Position numbers and translations under genes: made by a program. DNA of 64,000 nt from Pedobacter nyackensis. Its GTDB lineage: Bacteria > Bacteroidota > Bacteroidia > Sphingobacteriales > Sphingobacteriaceae. The notes beneath the pieces were generated by a model. The model did not search any database, was not told the DNA's origin, and worked only from the letters and a program-made list of their open reading frames with translations. The stretch covers positions 273,237-337,236 of the forward strand of contig NZ_FWYB01000002.1 in the NCBI RefSeq assembly GCF_900176505.1, given 5' to 3'. Shown here one piece after another: positions 25,349-34,276 of this stretch (position 1 is the first letter of the stretch; every line of letters begins with the position of its first letter).

Positions 25349-28300
25349 ATGTATAGGGAATTTAAACAACTAGAACTAGCTAAAATAGGGGAAGAGATAC
25401 TTGATTTTTGGAAGGAAGAGAACATCTTTGAAAAGAGCATTTCAAGCCGTCCTGAATCGAACCCTTTTACTTTTTATGAAGGCCCGCCTTCGGCAAACGG
25501 AATGCCTGGTATTCACCACGTAATGGCAAGGGCTATTAAAGATATTTTTTGCAGATACAAAACCCTTAAAGGTTATCAGGTAAAGCGTAAAGCCGGCTGG
25601 GATACGCATGGCTTGCCGGTAGAACTTGGAACTGAGAAAGAACTGGGTATCACCAAAGAGGATATTGGCAAAACCATCTCCATTGAAGAATACAACGAAG
25701 CCTGCAAAAGAACGGTAATGCGTTATACTGATGTATGGAATGACCTGACCGAGAAAATGGGCTATTGGGTTGATATGGAAGATCCATATGTAACCTACAA
25801 ACCAAAATACATGGAGTCGGTTTGGTGGTTGTTGAAGCAAATTTATGATAAAGGCCTCCTTTACAAAGGCTATACCATACAACCTTATTCTCCAAAAGCG
25901 GGTACAGGATTAAGTTCGCACGAGGTAAACCAACCAGGTGCTTACCGCGATGTTACCGACACCACAATTGTTGCCCAGTTTAAAGCACTGCCGGAAACAT
26001 TGCCTGCATTTTTACAGGGGTTTGGCGACATACACCTGATGGCATGGACCACTACACCATGGACCTTACCTTCGAACACCGCATTAACTGTTGGTCCGAA
26101 AATCGACTATGTTTTAGTAAAAACTTTTAACCAATATACTTTCCTTCCAGTAAACGTGATTTTAGCGAAAAATCTGGTTGGAAAACAATTCAATAAAGGA
26201 TATTTTGAAAGCACTGATGCCGAGGATTTTGAAAACTTCGCCGCCGGTGACAAGAAAATCCCTTATCAGCTGTTAACAGCATGCAAAGGCACAGACCTTG
26301 TTGGTATTAAATACGAACAACTTTTAGCCTATACCCTTCCTTACCAAAATCCTGAAAATGCTTTCAGAGTGATCTCCGGAGACTTTGTGACCACAGAAGA
26401 TGGTACAGGTATCGTGCACACGGCCCCAACTTTTGGTGCTGATGATGCCAGAGTTGCAAAAGAAGCAAGTCCAGAAGTTCCTCCAATGTTGGTGCTGGAT
26501 GAAAACGGAATAGCCGTACCTTTGGTAGATTTACAAGGTAAATTCACTTCACATATGGGCGACTTAGCCGGAAAATATGTGAAAAACGAATATTACAATG
26601 AGGACGAAGTTCCTGAGAAATCTGTTGACGTTGAAATTGCTATCCGCTTAAAAGAAGAAAATAAAGCTTTCAAAGTAGAGAAATATGTTCACAGTTACCC
26701 ACACAGCTGGAGAACTGATGAGCCGCTTTTATACTATCCACTGGATTCCTGGTTCATTAAAGTTACGGATGTAAAAGACCGTATGTTTGATCTGAACGAG
26801 ACCATCAACTGGAAACCAAAATCTACAGGTGAAGGCCGCTTCGGAAACTGGCTGAAAAATGCCAACGACTGGAACCTTTCCCGTTCAAGATATTGGGGAA
26901 TTCCATTGCCAATCTGGAGAACCGAGGATAAAAAAGAAGAAATGATTATTGGTTCTGTTGAAGAACTATACCAGGCCATCGAAAAATCAATTGAAGCCGG
27001 CTTCCAGAAAGAAAATCCATTTAAAGGATTTGAAATTGGGAACATGTCGGAAGAAAATTACGACCTGATTGATCTGCATAAAAACGTTGTAGATGGAATC
27101 ACGTTAGTTTCTCCATCAGGCAAACCAATGGTTCGCGAAAGTGACCTGATTGACGTGTGGTTTGATTCAGGCGCAATGCCATATGCGCAATTGCATTATC
27201 CTTTTGAAAACAAAGACAGAGTTGACGAGCATAAGGATTTCCCTGCAGACTTTATTGCTGAAGGCGTTGACCAGACCCGTGGATGGTTCTATACCCTACA
27301 CGCTATAAGTACCCTTGTTTTTGATAAGATAGCTTACAAGAACGTAGTTTCAAATGGTTTGGTGCTGGATAAAAACGGACAAAAGATGTCTAAACGTTTA
27401 GGCAATGCTGCTGATCCATTTAAAACACTGGGAGAATACGGACCGGATGCAACACGCTGGTACATGATATCGAATGCAAACCCATGGGATAACCTGAAGT
27501 TTGATATTGAAGGTATTGCAGAGATCCGCCGTAAGTTTTTTGGCACACTTTACAATACCTACGCTTTCTTCGCGCTATATGCGAACATTGATAAGTTCCA
27601 GATCAATAAAGAGGAAATGACCCCTGTAGAAAGTCGCAGTGAACTGGATCGCTGGATCCTGTCCTTATTGCAAACACTAATCGCAGAGGTTGATGAAAGC
27701 TACAATACGTATGAACCGACTAAAGCTACAAGAGCTATCCAGGCATTCGTTGATGAGCATTTAAGTAACTGGTATATCCGCTTGTCGCGCCGCCGCTTCT
27801 GGAAAGGTGAAATGACAGCAGATAAAAAAGCTGCTTACGAAACTTTGTACACCTGTTTAATGAGTGTAGCGCAGATGATGTCGCCGGTAGCACCTTTCTT
27901 CTCAGATTGGTTGTTCCGCAACTTAACGGCTGACGATAAACTGAACACTTTTGAATCTATACACCTTACCTCATGGGCTGAGGCAGACACAACCTTAATA
28001 GATACTGAGCTGAACGAGAGAATGCACCTTGCACAGGACATCTCATCAATGGTTTTATCCTTACGCAAGAAAACAGGTATCAATGTTCGTCAGCCTTTAG
28101 CAAAAATTCTGATCCCGGTACTCGACAACAAGTTTGCAGAAAGAGTAGAACTGGTAAAAGAACTGATCTTGTCAGAAACCAATGTTAAGACGATCGAATA
28201 CATCACTGATACAGCGGGCTTTATCAAGAAAAAGATTAAACCGAATTTCAAAACATTGGGTCCTAAAGTTGGCAAAGACATGAAAATGGTTGCTGAAGTA

Positions 28301-28741
28301 GTAAACAATATGAACCAGGATGAACTGGCAAATTTTGAAAATACCGGCAAATTTGCAGTTAGCGGCACGGATTATGTGATTGAGCTGAGCGATGTGGAAA
28401 TCATTGCGGAAGATATTCCGGGATGGCAGGTTACCAATATGGGAAGTTTAACAGTAGCATTGGATGTTTCGATTACAGAAGCGCTTAAACAAGAAGGTTT
28501 ATCGCGTGAACTGATCAACAGAATCCAAAACTTAAGGAAAGAAATGAACTACGAGGTAACAGACAGGATTACGGTCACTTTACAAAACCATAACCTGATT
28601 GCCGACGCAGTAGCACAAAATAAAACATACATTTGCTCGGAAATTCTAGCGGATAATATTAACTTAACGGAAACTTTAAATAACGGAACCAAAATAGTAA
28701 TAGACGAAACTGAGCTACAAATTTTGATTGCACAACAATAA
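25349..28741 (+). CDS. ileS: Isoleucyl-tRNA synthetase, IleRS2-like, with altered HIGH motif
   Basis: 1130 residues. It charges tRNA-Ile with isoleucine using ATP. The class I frame is clear: 'GPPSANGMP' then Gly54-Ile55-His56-His57 where the usual signature is His-x-Gly-His, the editing (CP1) domain, 'WFDSGAMP', the KMSKS motif as KMSKR at 27383-27397, and an anticodon-binding C-terminus. The length and the GPP-S-ANG context fit the eukaryote-like IleRS2 type. Start ATG at 25349, with GGAG about 11 bp upstream; a TTG one codon before it is less likely. It heads a run with a DksA-like gene and lspA, an order common in Bacteroidota. Identity is very secure; the phenotype of the altered motif is inferred. 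Confidence 0.97.
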   Translation: MYREFKQLELAKIGEEILDFWKEENIFEKSISSRPESNPFTFYEGPPSANGMPGIHHVMARAIKDIFCRYKTLKGYQVKRKAGWDTHGLPVELGTEKELGITKEDIGKTISIEEYNEACKRTVMRYTDVWNDLTEKMGYWVDMEDPYVTYKPKYMESVWWLLKQIYDKGLLYKGYTIQPYSPKAGTGLSSHEVNQPGAYRDVTDTTIVAQFKALPETLPAFLQGFGDIHLMAWTTTPWTLPSNTALTVGPKIDYVLVKTFNQYTFLPVNVILAKNLVGKQFNKGYFESTDAEDFENFAAGDKKIPYQLLTACKGTDLVGIKYEQLLAYTLPYQNPENAFRVISGDFVTTEDGTGIVHTAPTFGADDARVAKEASPEVPPMLVLDENGIAVPLVDLQGKFTSHMGDLAGKYVKNEYYNEDEVPEKSVDVEIAIRLKEENKAFKVEKYVHSYPHSWRTDEPLLYYPLDSWFIKVTDVKDRMFDLNETINWKPKSTGEGRFGNWLKNANDWNLSRSRYWGIPLPIWRTEDKKEEMIIGSVEELYQAIEKSIEAGFQKENPFKGFEIGNMSEENYDLIDLHKNVVDGITLVSPSGKPMVRESDLIDVWFDSGAMPYAQLHYPFENKDRVDEHKDFPADFIAEGVDQTRGWFYTLHAISTLVFDKIAYKNVVSNGLVLDKNGQKMSKRLGNAADPFKTLGEYGPDATRWYMISNANPWDNLKFDIEGIAEIRRKFFGTLYNTYAFFALYANIDKFQINKEEMTPVESRSELDRWILSLLQTLIAEVDESYNTYEPTKATRAIQAFVDEHLSNWYIRLSRRRFWKGEMTADKKAAYETLYTCLMSVAQMMSPVAPFFSDWLFRNLTADDKLNTFESIHLTSWAEADTTLIDTELNERMHLAQDISSMVLSLRKKTGINVRQPLAKILIPVLDNKFAERVELVKELILSETNVKTIEYITDTAGFIKKKIKPNFKTLGPKVGKDMKMVAEVVNNMNQDELANFENTGKFAVSGTDYVIELSDVEIIAEDIPGWQVTNMGSLTVALDVSITEALKQEGLSRELINRIQNLRKEMNYEVTDRITVTLQNHNLIADAVAQNKTYICSEILADNINLTETLNNGTKIVIDETELQILIAQQ

Positions 28742-28748
28742 TTTTATT

Positions 28749-29129
28749 ATGGAAAAAGAGAAAACAAGGTATTCTGACACTGAATTACAGGAATTTAAAG
28801 AATTAATCCTAGAGAAACTAAGAATGGCTAGGCAGGAATTCCTTGACCTGACCAACTCATTGAGCAGCCCTAATTCTAACGGAACGGAGGATACTTCTGG
28901 AACCTATAAAACATTGGAAGATGGTTCGGCAACATTAGAGAAAGAACAGCTGAATCAACTGGCGGCTCGTCAGAAAAAATTCATCGAGAATTTAGAAGCG
29001 GCATTGGTACGTATTGAAAATAAAACTTACGGCATTTGCAGGGAAACCGGCAAATTAATCCAGAAGGAACGTTTACGCGCAGTCCCTCACGCTACTTTAA
29101 GTATGGAAGCTAAACTGAAGCAGTCGTAA
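28749..29129 (+). CDS. TraR/DksA-family protein lacking the zinc cysteines
   Basis: 126 residues from ATG at 28749; the frame extends upstream into the ileS end but the extra residues are not family-like. The N-terminal half is a coiled-coil-forming Glu/Lys-rich stretch, and the C-terminus reads 'YGICRETGKLIQKERL' and 'AVPHAT', the DksA/TraR landmark. DksA normally has four zinc Cys; here only Cys at 'GIC' remains, so it cannot bind zinc in the usual way. Relatives bind RNA polymerase in the secondary channel. It starts 7 bp after ileS and ends 1 bp before lspA, so it is co-transcribed with both. Confidence 0.85.
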   Translation: MEKEKTRYSDTELQEFKELILEKLRMARQEFLDLTNSLSSPNSNGTEDTSGTYKTLEDGSATLEKEQLNQLAARQKKFIENLEAALVRIENKTYGICRETGKLIQKERLRAVPHATLSMEAKLKQS

Positions 29130-29130
29130 A

Positions 29131-29733
29131 ATGAAAGGCTATACTAAACCTTTATTAGTTATCTTCTTTGTTTTAGTTGCTGATCAGCTTTTAAAAACCT
29201 GGGTAAAAACCAATATGTACCTTGGTCAGGAGTTCAAGATCATTGGCAACTGGTTCATCATCCATTTTACTGAAAATAATGGAATGGCCTTCGGTTTAGA
29301 GTTCGGTGGCGAATTTGGTAAACTGGCTTTATCTTTATTCAGAATCGTAGCTGTTGCCGGTATTGGCTATGGCTTACATTACCTGATCCAAAGAAAATAC
29401 CACAGAGGATTGATATTGAACGTTGCCCTGATCTTTTCAGGCGCATTGGGAAACATCATCGACTCGGTCTTCTATGGTGAAATATACGGATATGAAACCT
29501 TGTTCCACGGTCGTGTAGTAGACATGTTCTATTTCCCGATTCTTCAAGGCGTTTTCCCTACCTGGGTACCGATATGGGGTGGTGAAGATTTTATCTTCTT
29601 CAGACCGGTGTTTAATATCGCCGATGCTGCAATATCTGTTGGTGTAGTGCTAATCCTAGTCTTCCAGAAATCTTACTTTAAAGAAGATGTGCTTGAAGAG
29701 ATTAGTCCTAATAATGAGATGGCTGAGGACTAA
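29131..29733 (+). CDS. lspA: Signal peptidase II (prolipoprotein signal peptidase)
   Basis: 200 residues with four membrane helices. It cuts the signal peptide of diacylglyceryl-modified prolipoproteins in the inner membrane. Catalytic aspartates fit D131 ('GRVVDM') and D165 ('FNIADAAIS'), with 'GNIIDS' at about 107-112 and 'ENNGMAFG' at 49-55 as further family marks. There is a longer periplasmic loop between the catalytic aspartates than in proteobacterial LspA, a usual Bacteroidota feature. It follows the DksA-like gene with one base between stop and start. Confidence 0.96.
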   Translation: MKGYTKPLLVIFFVLVADQLLKTWVKTNMYLGQEFKIIGNWFIIHFTENNGMAFGLEFGGEFGKLALSLFRIVAVAGIGYGLHYLIQRKYHRGLILNVALIFSGALGNIIDSVFYGEIYGYETLFHGRVVDMFYFPILQGVFPTWVPIWGGEDFIFFRPVFNIADAAISVGVVLILVFQKSYFKEDVLEEISPNNEMAED

Positions 29734-29816
29734 CTGGTAAGATATTTGAAATATAATTATGGAATCGATAAAAAATTTCATCTATATATCAAATACACAA
29801 ATAAAGAATCACATTT

Positions 29817-30518
29817 ATGAAGAAGTTATTAAGCCTTGCCATCGTTGCCCTTTTTAGTCTAAGCGCTATGGCCCAACAAGTAGATTTACGTAAGAAGATC
29901 AATGTTAGCGGATCTGCAGAAGCTGAAGTTATGCCTGATATCATTTACATCAGCATCTCTTTAAAAGAATACCTGAAAGATGGCAACAGCAAGAAAAAAG
30001 TAGAAATCACTACCTTAGAAAACGAACTGTTTAAAGCAGTTCAAAATGCAGGAATTGCAAAGGAAAATTTATCAATCACTAATTTATCCAGCTATACTGC
30101 AATTGCCCAGAAAAAGAAAAATCCGGATTACCTGGCCAGCAAACAATATCGCTTAAAAGTAACCGATTTAAATAAATGGAATGCCATAATTGATGAGGTA
30201 GATGCAAAAGGTATTGCTTATACCAATATCGACAGTTACGACTATTCGAAAATTGAAAGCTTAAAAAAAGAGCTTAAAATTAAAGCGATGCAAGCTGCTA
30301 AAGCTAAAGCCACTTACCTGGTAGAAGCCATTGGTGATAAATTAGGTAGCGCATTGGATATCCAGGAGATTAACAATGAAGCTTTCCCTCAACCAATGTA
30401 CCGTTCAAATGTGATGATGATGAAAGCAGAAGCCAGCGACGCGGCACCTGCAGCAGAGATTGATTTTAAAAAGATAAAATTAAATTACGTAATGAATGTA
30501 GTATTTGAGATCAGATAA
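29817..30518 (+). CDS. SIMPL-domain (DUF541) secreted protein
   Basis: 233 residues with a signal peptide (MKKLLSLAIVALFSLSAMA, cleavage before QQ). The mature part begins 'INVSGSAEAEVMPD' and contains 'AKAKATYLVEAIGDKLG', both standard for SIMPL/DUF541 proteins. These are periplasmic or outer-membrane-associated proteins of unknown biochemical role, in some bacteria linked to stress resistance or outer-membrane homeostasis. It is 83 bp after lspA and followed by a terminator. The C-terminus ends in an aromatic/hydrophobic 'NVVFEIR', compatible with export only. Confidence 0.88.
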   Translation: MKKLLSLAIVALFSLSAMAQQVDLRKKINVSGSAEAEVMPDIIYISISLKEYLKDGNSKKKVEITTLENELFKAVQNAGIAKENLSITNLSSYTAIAQKKKNPDYLASKQYRLKVTDLNKWNAIIDEVDAKGIAYTNIDSYDYSKIESLKKELKIKAMQAAKAKATYLVEAIGDKLGSALDIQEINNEAFPQPMYRSNVMMMKAEASDAAPAAEIDFKKIKLNYVMNVVFEIR

Positions 30519-30564
30519 TCTCAATTCTGACCGATACTGTATACAGTTTTCATAAAATACAATA

Positions 30565-30599
30565 AAAAAAACCTATCAATTAACTTTGGTAGGTTTTTT
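30565..30599 (+). terminator. Rho-independent terminator after the SIMPL gene
   Basis: AAAAAACCTA pairs with TAGGTTTTTT (loop about 12-15 bases, with some extra pairing), followed by T. It closes the transcript before the separately promoted 30654 gene. Confidence 0.75.
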
Positions 30600-30653
30600 G
30601 TTATTTACTATTTGACAAGCCCTATGGGCAATTAACAACTAAATCAGAAACAT

Positions 30654-30974
30654 ATGAAAAAATTAGTTTACACGGTAATCTTAATCTTTACACTGGCCAC
30701 TAGTGCTAGTACGGTTTCTGCCGCTGAAACAGGCAAAAGCAATAAAGCTAAGACAGAAATGACTGCCGAGCAAAAAGCCCAGCTTGCAAGGATCCAAAAC
30801 CGCGTTGAAGAGATTAAAAGCATGGATAAATCAGATTTATCCAGAGTAGAGAAAAAAGCCCTTCGTAAGGAACTTAAAGAATTAAAACAAGAAGCTCGTG
30901 CAATAGGCGGTGGAGTTTACCTGTCCGTTGGTGCAATTATTATCATCATTTTATTACTGATCCTTATTATATAA
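30654..30974 (+). CDS. Small exported protein with Lys/Glu-rich middle and C-terminal membrane anchor
   Basis: 106 residues: signal peptide ending at VSA-A (about residue 23), a charged helical middle (about 35-80, repeated Lys/Glu/Leu), and a final hydrophobic helix ('VGAIIIIILLLILII'). The charged region looks like a single amphipathic or coiled-coil helix. The family is unknown to me; short proteins of this type occur beside envelope genes in Bacteroidota. It stands alone between two terminators. Confidence 0.65.
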   Translation: MKKLVYTVILIFTLATSASTVSAAETGKSNKAKTEMTAEQKAQLARIQNRVEEIKSMDKSDLSRVEKKALRKELKELKQEARAIGGGVYLSVGAIIIIILLLILII

Positions 30975-31033
30975 CAGTATTAAAACCTATATAATACCGT
31001 ACAGTATCAAGACCCTAACATCTACCTGTTAGC

Positions 31034-31071
31034 AACAAAAAGAGCTTCCCCTAAAGGAAGCTCTTTTTGTT
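31034..31071. terminator. Strong bidirectional terminator
   Basis: A perfect 16-bp stem (AACAAAAAGAGCTTCC against GGAAGCTCTTTTTGTT) with a 6-base loop. A-rich flank on one side and T-rich on the other let it end both the 30654 gene on plus and the RND permease gene at 31082 on minus. Confidence 0.88.
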
Positions 31072-31081
31072 AAGAGACCGG

Positions 31082-34000
31082 CTAATCCTCATCCGCATGC
31101 AAGGTATCTTTATGATCTTCCGGTTTATATGTAGCTTCCAGTTCGGCCAGTTTCTTTTTACCATATGCAATCCTGGTAATCAGTACAAATAGTACCGGAA
31201 CGATAAATATAGCGAGCAAAGTTGCCGACAACATTCCTGCTGCCACTGTCCAGCCAATGGTCTGACGCGAAACAGCACCTGCACCGGAAGACAAAATCAA
31301 AGGAATAACCCCCAATATAAAAGCCAGTGAGGTCATAATAATTGGCCTCAGCCTTAGCCTTACAGCTTCTATCGTAGCCGCAATAAGCTCCATTCCCCAA
31401 TCCACCCTTTCCTTGGCAAATTCGACAATCAGAATTGCATTCTTTGCCGACAGCCCGATCAAAGTAATTAAACCCACCTGAGCATATATATTATTATCCA
31501 GTTTAGGCAGAAAGGTGAGCGCCAGAATTGCGCCAAATAGCCCAAGCGGTACAGCAAGTAAAATAGAGAAAGGAACAGACCAACTCTCATACAAAGCAGC
31601 AAGCAACAGAAATACAAAGACAATAACCAGCGTAAAAATCATGGTTGTACTGTTTCCTGCCTCCGTTTCCTGCAAACTTAATCCGGAAAAGTCGTAACCA
31701 TAATTAGCAGGCAGCGTTTCTGCCGCAACTTCCTGTAACGCAATAAGCGCATCCCCCGAACTTCGTCCCTGTTTAGCAGCCCCTCCTACTTCTATGGAGC
31801 GGAAAAGATTGTAATGGCTAATGATAGATGGGTTTTCTATCACGCTATAAGATACCATAGAACTTAAAGGGACAGAAACACCCGCAACATTTGTTACATA
31901 GAGCGTGCTGAGGTTTTCAATCTTTGCTCGATAGTTGGTATCGGCCTGGCTAACCACCCGGAAATTCCGCCCATACTTTGTAAAGTCATTGATGTAACTA
32001 CTACCCAGATAAGCGGAGATGGTTCGATAAATGGCTCCAATAGAAACGCCCATCTTTTTTGCCTGCTCCCGATCCACATTAACCTTATAGTTTGGTGTTC
32101 TTGTATTAAACAAGGTGTAAGCTATCCCAATTTCAGGACGTTGATTAACCGCTGCCAGGAATTTACCTACGTTAGCCTCGAACTCCTTAATGTCTCCGGT
32201 TTGTTTCTCCTGCACCTGCAACGTAAAACCACCGCTAATCCCCAACCCGGGTATAGGCGGTGGAGCTACCACCAAAACACTCCCATCCTTATCACCAACA
32301 AAAGATTTAGATACTCCCGCCATAATCGTGTTTACATCTTTTTTCCGCTCTTTCCAGTTCTTAAGCTGAACAAAGAAAGTACCTGCATTGGATTTAAATG
32401 AGCTATTCAGGATATTGATCCCACCAAGCGAAGTGATGTTATCTACCTCCGGATATTTTGTCCGGATACTGTCTGTAATCCGCTTGATAAAGGCATCTGT
32501 ACGTGTGGCTGATGCACCTTCCGGTAAGGATGCACCAATTAAAAAGATCCCCGCATCCTCATTAGGGATGAAACCTGTAGGTTTTTTCATGAATAAACCT
32601 CCTGTACCCAAATAAATACAGATCAGGATAACCATAACTAAAGGGGCAGCTTTCAAAGCTTTTTTCACACCCATCGAATAACTGTGTGTAACTTTGGCAA
32701 ACCATCGGTTAAACTTAAAGAAGAACTTATTCAGCCCCTTAGAGTCCTTGTTCAGGTTCATCGGTTTTAACAGGATGGAACAAAGCGCAGGTGTAAGGGA
32801 GAGGGCAATAAATGCCGAAATCAATACGGAAACAGCAATAGTGATGGCAAATTGCTGATACAACTGCCCTACCATACCCGGAATAAAACCTACTGGAATA
32901 AATACTGCAGCCAGGATCAATGCAATAGCAATTACAGGCGCAGTAATATCTTTCATCGCTCTCCGTGTAGCATCAGGTGCCGACAAACCATCATGATCCA
33001 TATAATGCTGCACAGCCTCCACCACTACAATGGCATCATCCACCACAATACCTATAGCCAGCACAAAACCAAACATGGTTAACACATTAATAGAGAAACC
33101 AAAGAAAGTAAAAAAGATAAACGTACCAATGACCGATACGGGGATAGCCAAAACAGGAATAAGGGTGGCTCTCCAGCTTTGAAGGAAGAAAAAAACCACC
33201 AATGTAACTAAAACCAGTGCTTCAATCAGTGTATCCACTACCCCGGCAATAGAAACCTTTACCACAGTAACCGTCTCATATGGAACTTTGTAGTCAAGAT
33301 CTTTAGGAAAGGATTTTTTCAATTGCTGCATGACCTTGTCAATTCCGTCAGCAGTTTGCACGGCATTTCCCCCCGGACTTTGATAAACGGCCATTAAAGA
33401 GGCCACTTTGCCATTGACTTTTGAGGTTATAGCATAACTAAATGAGCCTAATTCTACCCTTGCAATATCTTTAAGATAAACTGCGGAGCCGTCTTTACCG
33501 GTCTTAACCACTATATTTTTAAACTGGTCTATGGTATTCAGGTCGCCATCAAGAAGAACAGAGAATTCAAATGTCTGATAATTATGTTGTGGCGGCCCAC
33601 CTACGCTACCACCCGGGATCCTGGTATTTTGTTCCTGAATAGCCACAGATACATCGGCCGGAGTAAGGCCTAATGCGGCTAGCTTGTTGGCATCCAACCA
33701 TACCCGCATACTAAAAGGCTGCCCAAAAGCTTGTACATCACCTACTCCCTTAACCCTGAGAATGGCATCTTTTACATAAAGATTAACGTAATTGGCAATA
33801 AATTTTTGATCATAAGTCCCATTGGGCGAATACAAGCCTATAACCATCAAAATATCACTGTTCGCTTTCTTGGTAGTTACACCTAATCGGGTAACCGCTT
33901 CAGGCAAAGAAGGCTCAGCAATCCCTACTCTGTTCTGCACATCTAAAGCCGCAACATCAATATTGGTCCCCACATCAAAAGTAACGGTAATGGACGACCG

Positions 34001-34261
34001 GCCATCCGAAGTGCTGTTGGATGATAAATACTTCATTCCGGGTGTACCGTTAATCTGACTCTCTATCGGTGTGGTTACCGTTTGTTCTACCGTTTGCGCA
34101 TCAGCACCAGTATAATTACCCGAAACCGTAACCGTTGGCGGGGCAATCGTTGGATACTGACTGATCGGTAAAGTTGTAATGACAATAACGCCAATAACAA
34201 CAATTAGTATAGATATAACTATGGCCGTGACCGGGCGTCTGATAAATACTTCTGAGATCAT
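31082..34261 (-). CDS. RND multidrug efflux permease (HAE1/AcrB type)
   Basis: 1059 residues with 12 membrane helices. It exchanges protons for drugs or other hydrophobic compounds across the inner membrane and passes them to the outer-membrane channel. Visible landmarks: N-terminus 'FIRRPVTAIVISILIVVIG', the proton-relay aspartates in helix 4 ('GIVVDDAIVVVE'), and 'PAVTVSGNYTGADAQTVE'-type porter start ('PPTVTVSGNYTGADA'). It follows its adaptor gene by 15 bp. Substrates are not readable from sequence; no adjacent TetR or AraC regulator is present. Confidence 0.96.
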   Translation of the reverse strand: MISEVFIRRPVTAIVISILIVVIGVIVITTLPISQYPTIAPPTVTVSGNYTGADAQTVEQTVTTPIESQINGTPGMKYLSSNSTSDGRSSITVTFDVGTNIDVAALDVQNRVGIAEPSLPEAVTRLGVTTKKANSDILMVIGLYSPNGTYDQKFIANYVNLYVKDAILRVKGVGDVQAFGQPFSMRVWLDANKLAALGLTPADVSVAIQEQNTRIPGGSVGGPPQHNYQTFEFSVLLDGDLNTIDQFKNIVVKTGKDGSAVYLKDIARVELGSFSYAITSKVNGKVASLMAVYQSPGGNAVQTADGIDKVMQQLKKSFPKDLDYKVPYETVTVVKVSIAGVVDTLIEALVLVTLVVFFFLQSWRATLIPVLAIPVSVIGTFIFFTFFGFSINVLTMFGFVLAIGIVVDDAIVVVEAVQHYMDHDGLSAPDATRRAMKDITAPVIAIALILAAVFIPVGFIPGMVGQLYQQFAITIAVSVLISAFIALSLTPALCSILLKPMNLNKDSKGLNKFFFKFNRWFAKVTHSYSMGVKKALKAAPLVMVILICIYLGTGGLFMKKPTGFIPNEDAGIFLIGASLPEGASATRTDAFIKRITDSIRTKYPEVDNITSLGGINILNSSFKSNAGTFFVQLKNWKERKKDVNTIMAGVSKSFVGDKDGSVLVVAPPPIPGLGISGGFTLQVQEKQTGDIKEFEANVGKFLAAVNQRPEIGIAYTLFNTRTPNYKVNVDREQAKKMGVSIGAIYRTISAYLGSSYINDFTKYGRNFRVVSQADTNYRAKIENLSTLYVTNVAGVSVPLSSMVSYSVIENPSIISHYNLFRSIEVGGAAKQGRSSGDALIALQEVAAETLPANYGYDFSGLSLQETEAGNSTTMIFTLVIVFVFLLLAALYESWSVPFSILLAVPLGLFGAILALTFLPKLDNNIYAQVGLITLIGLSAKNAILIVEFAKERVDWGMELIAATIEAVRLRLRPIIMTSLAFILGVIPLILSSGAGAVSRQTIGWTVAAGMLSATLLAIFIVPVLFVLITRIAYGKKKLAELEATYKPEDHKDTLHADED

Positions 34262-34276
34262 AAGCTTGAAATTCTT

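Noticed and set aside
25442..25882. 146-codon minus-strand frame inside ileS
   Set aside because: Shadow of a conserved synthetase gene without domain signature.
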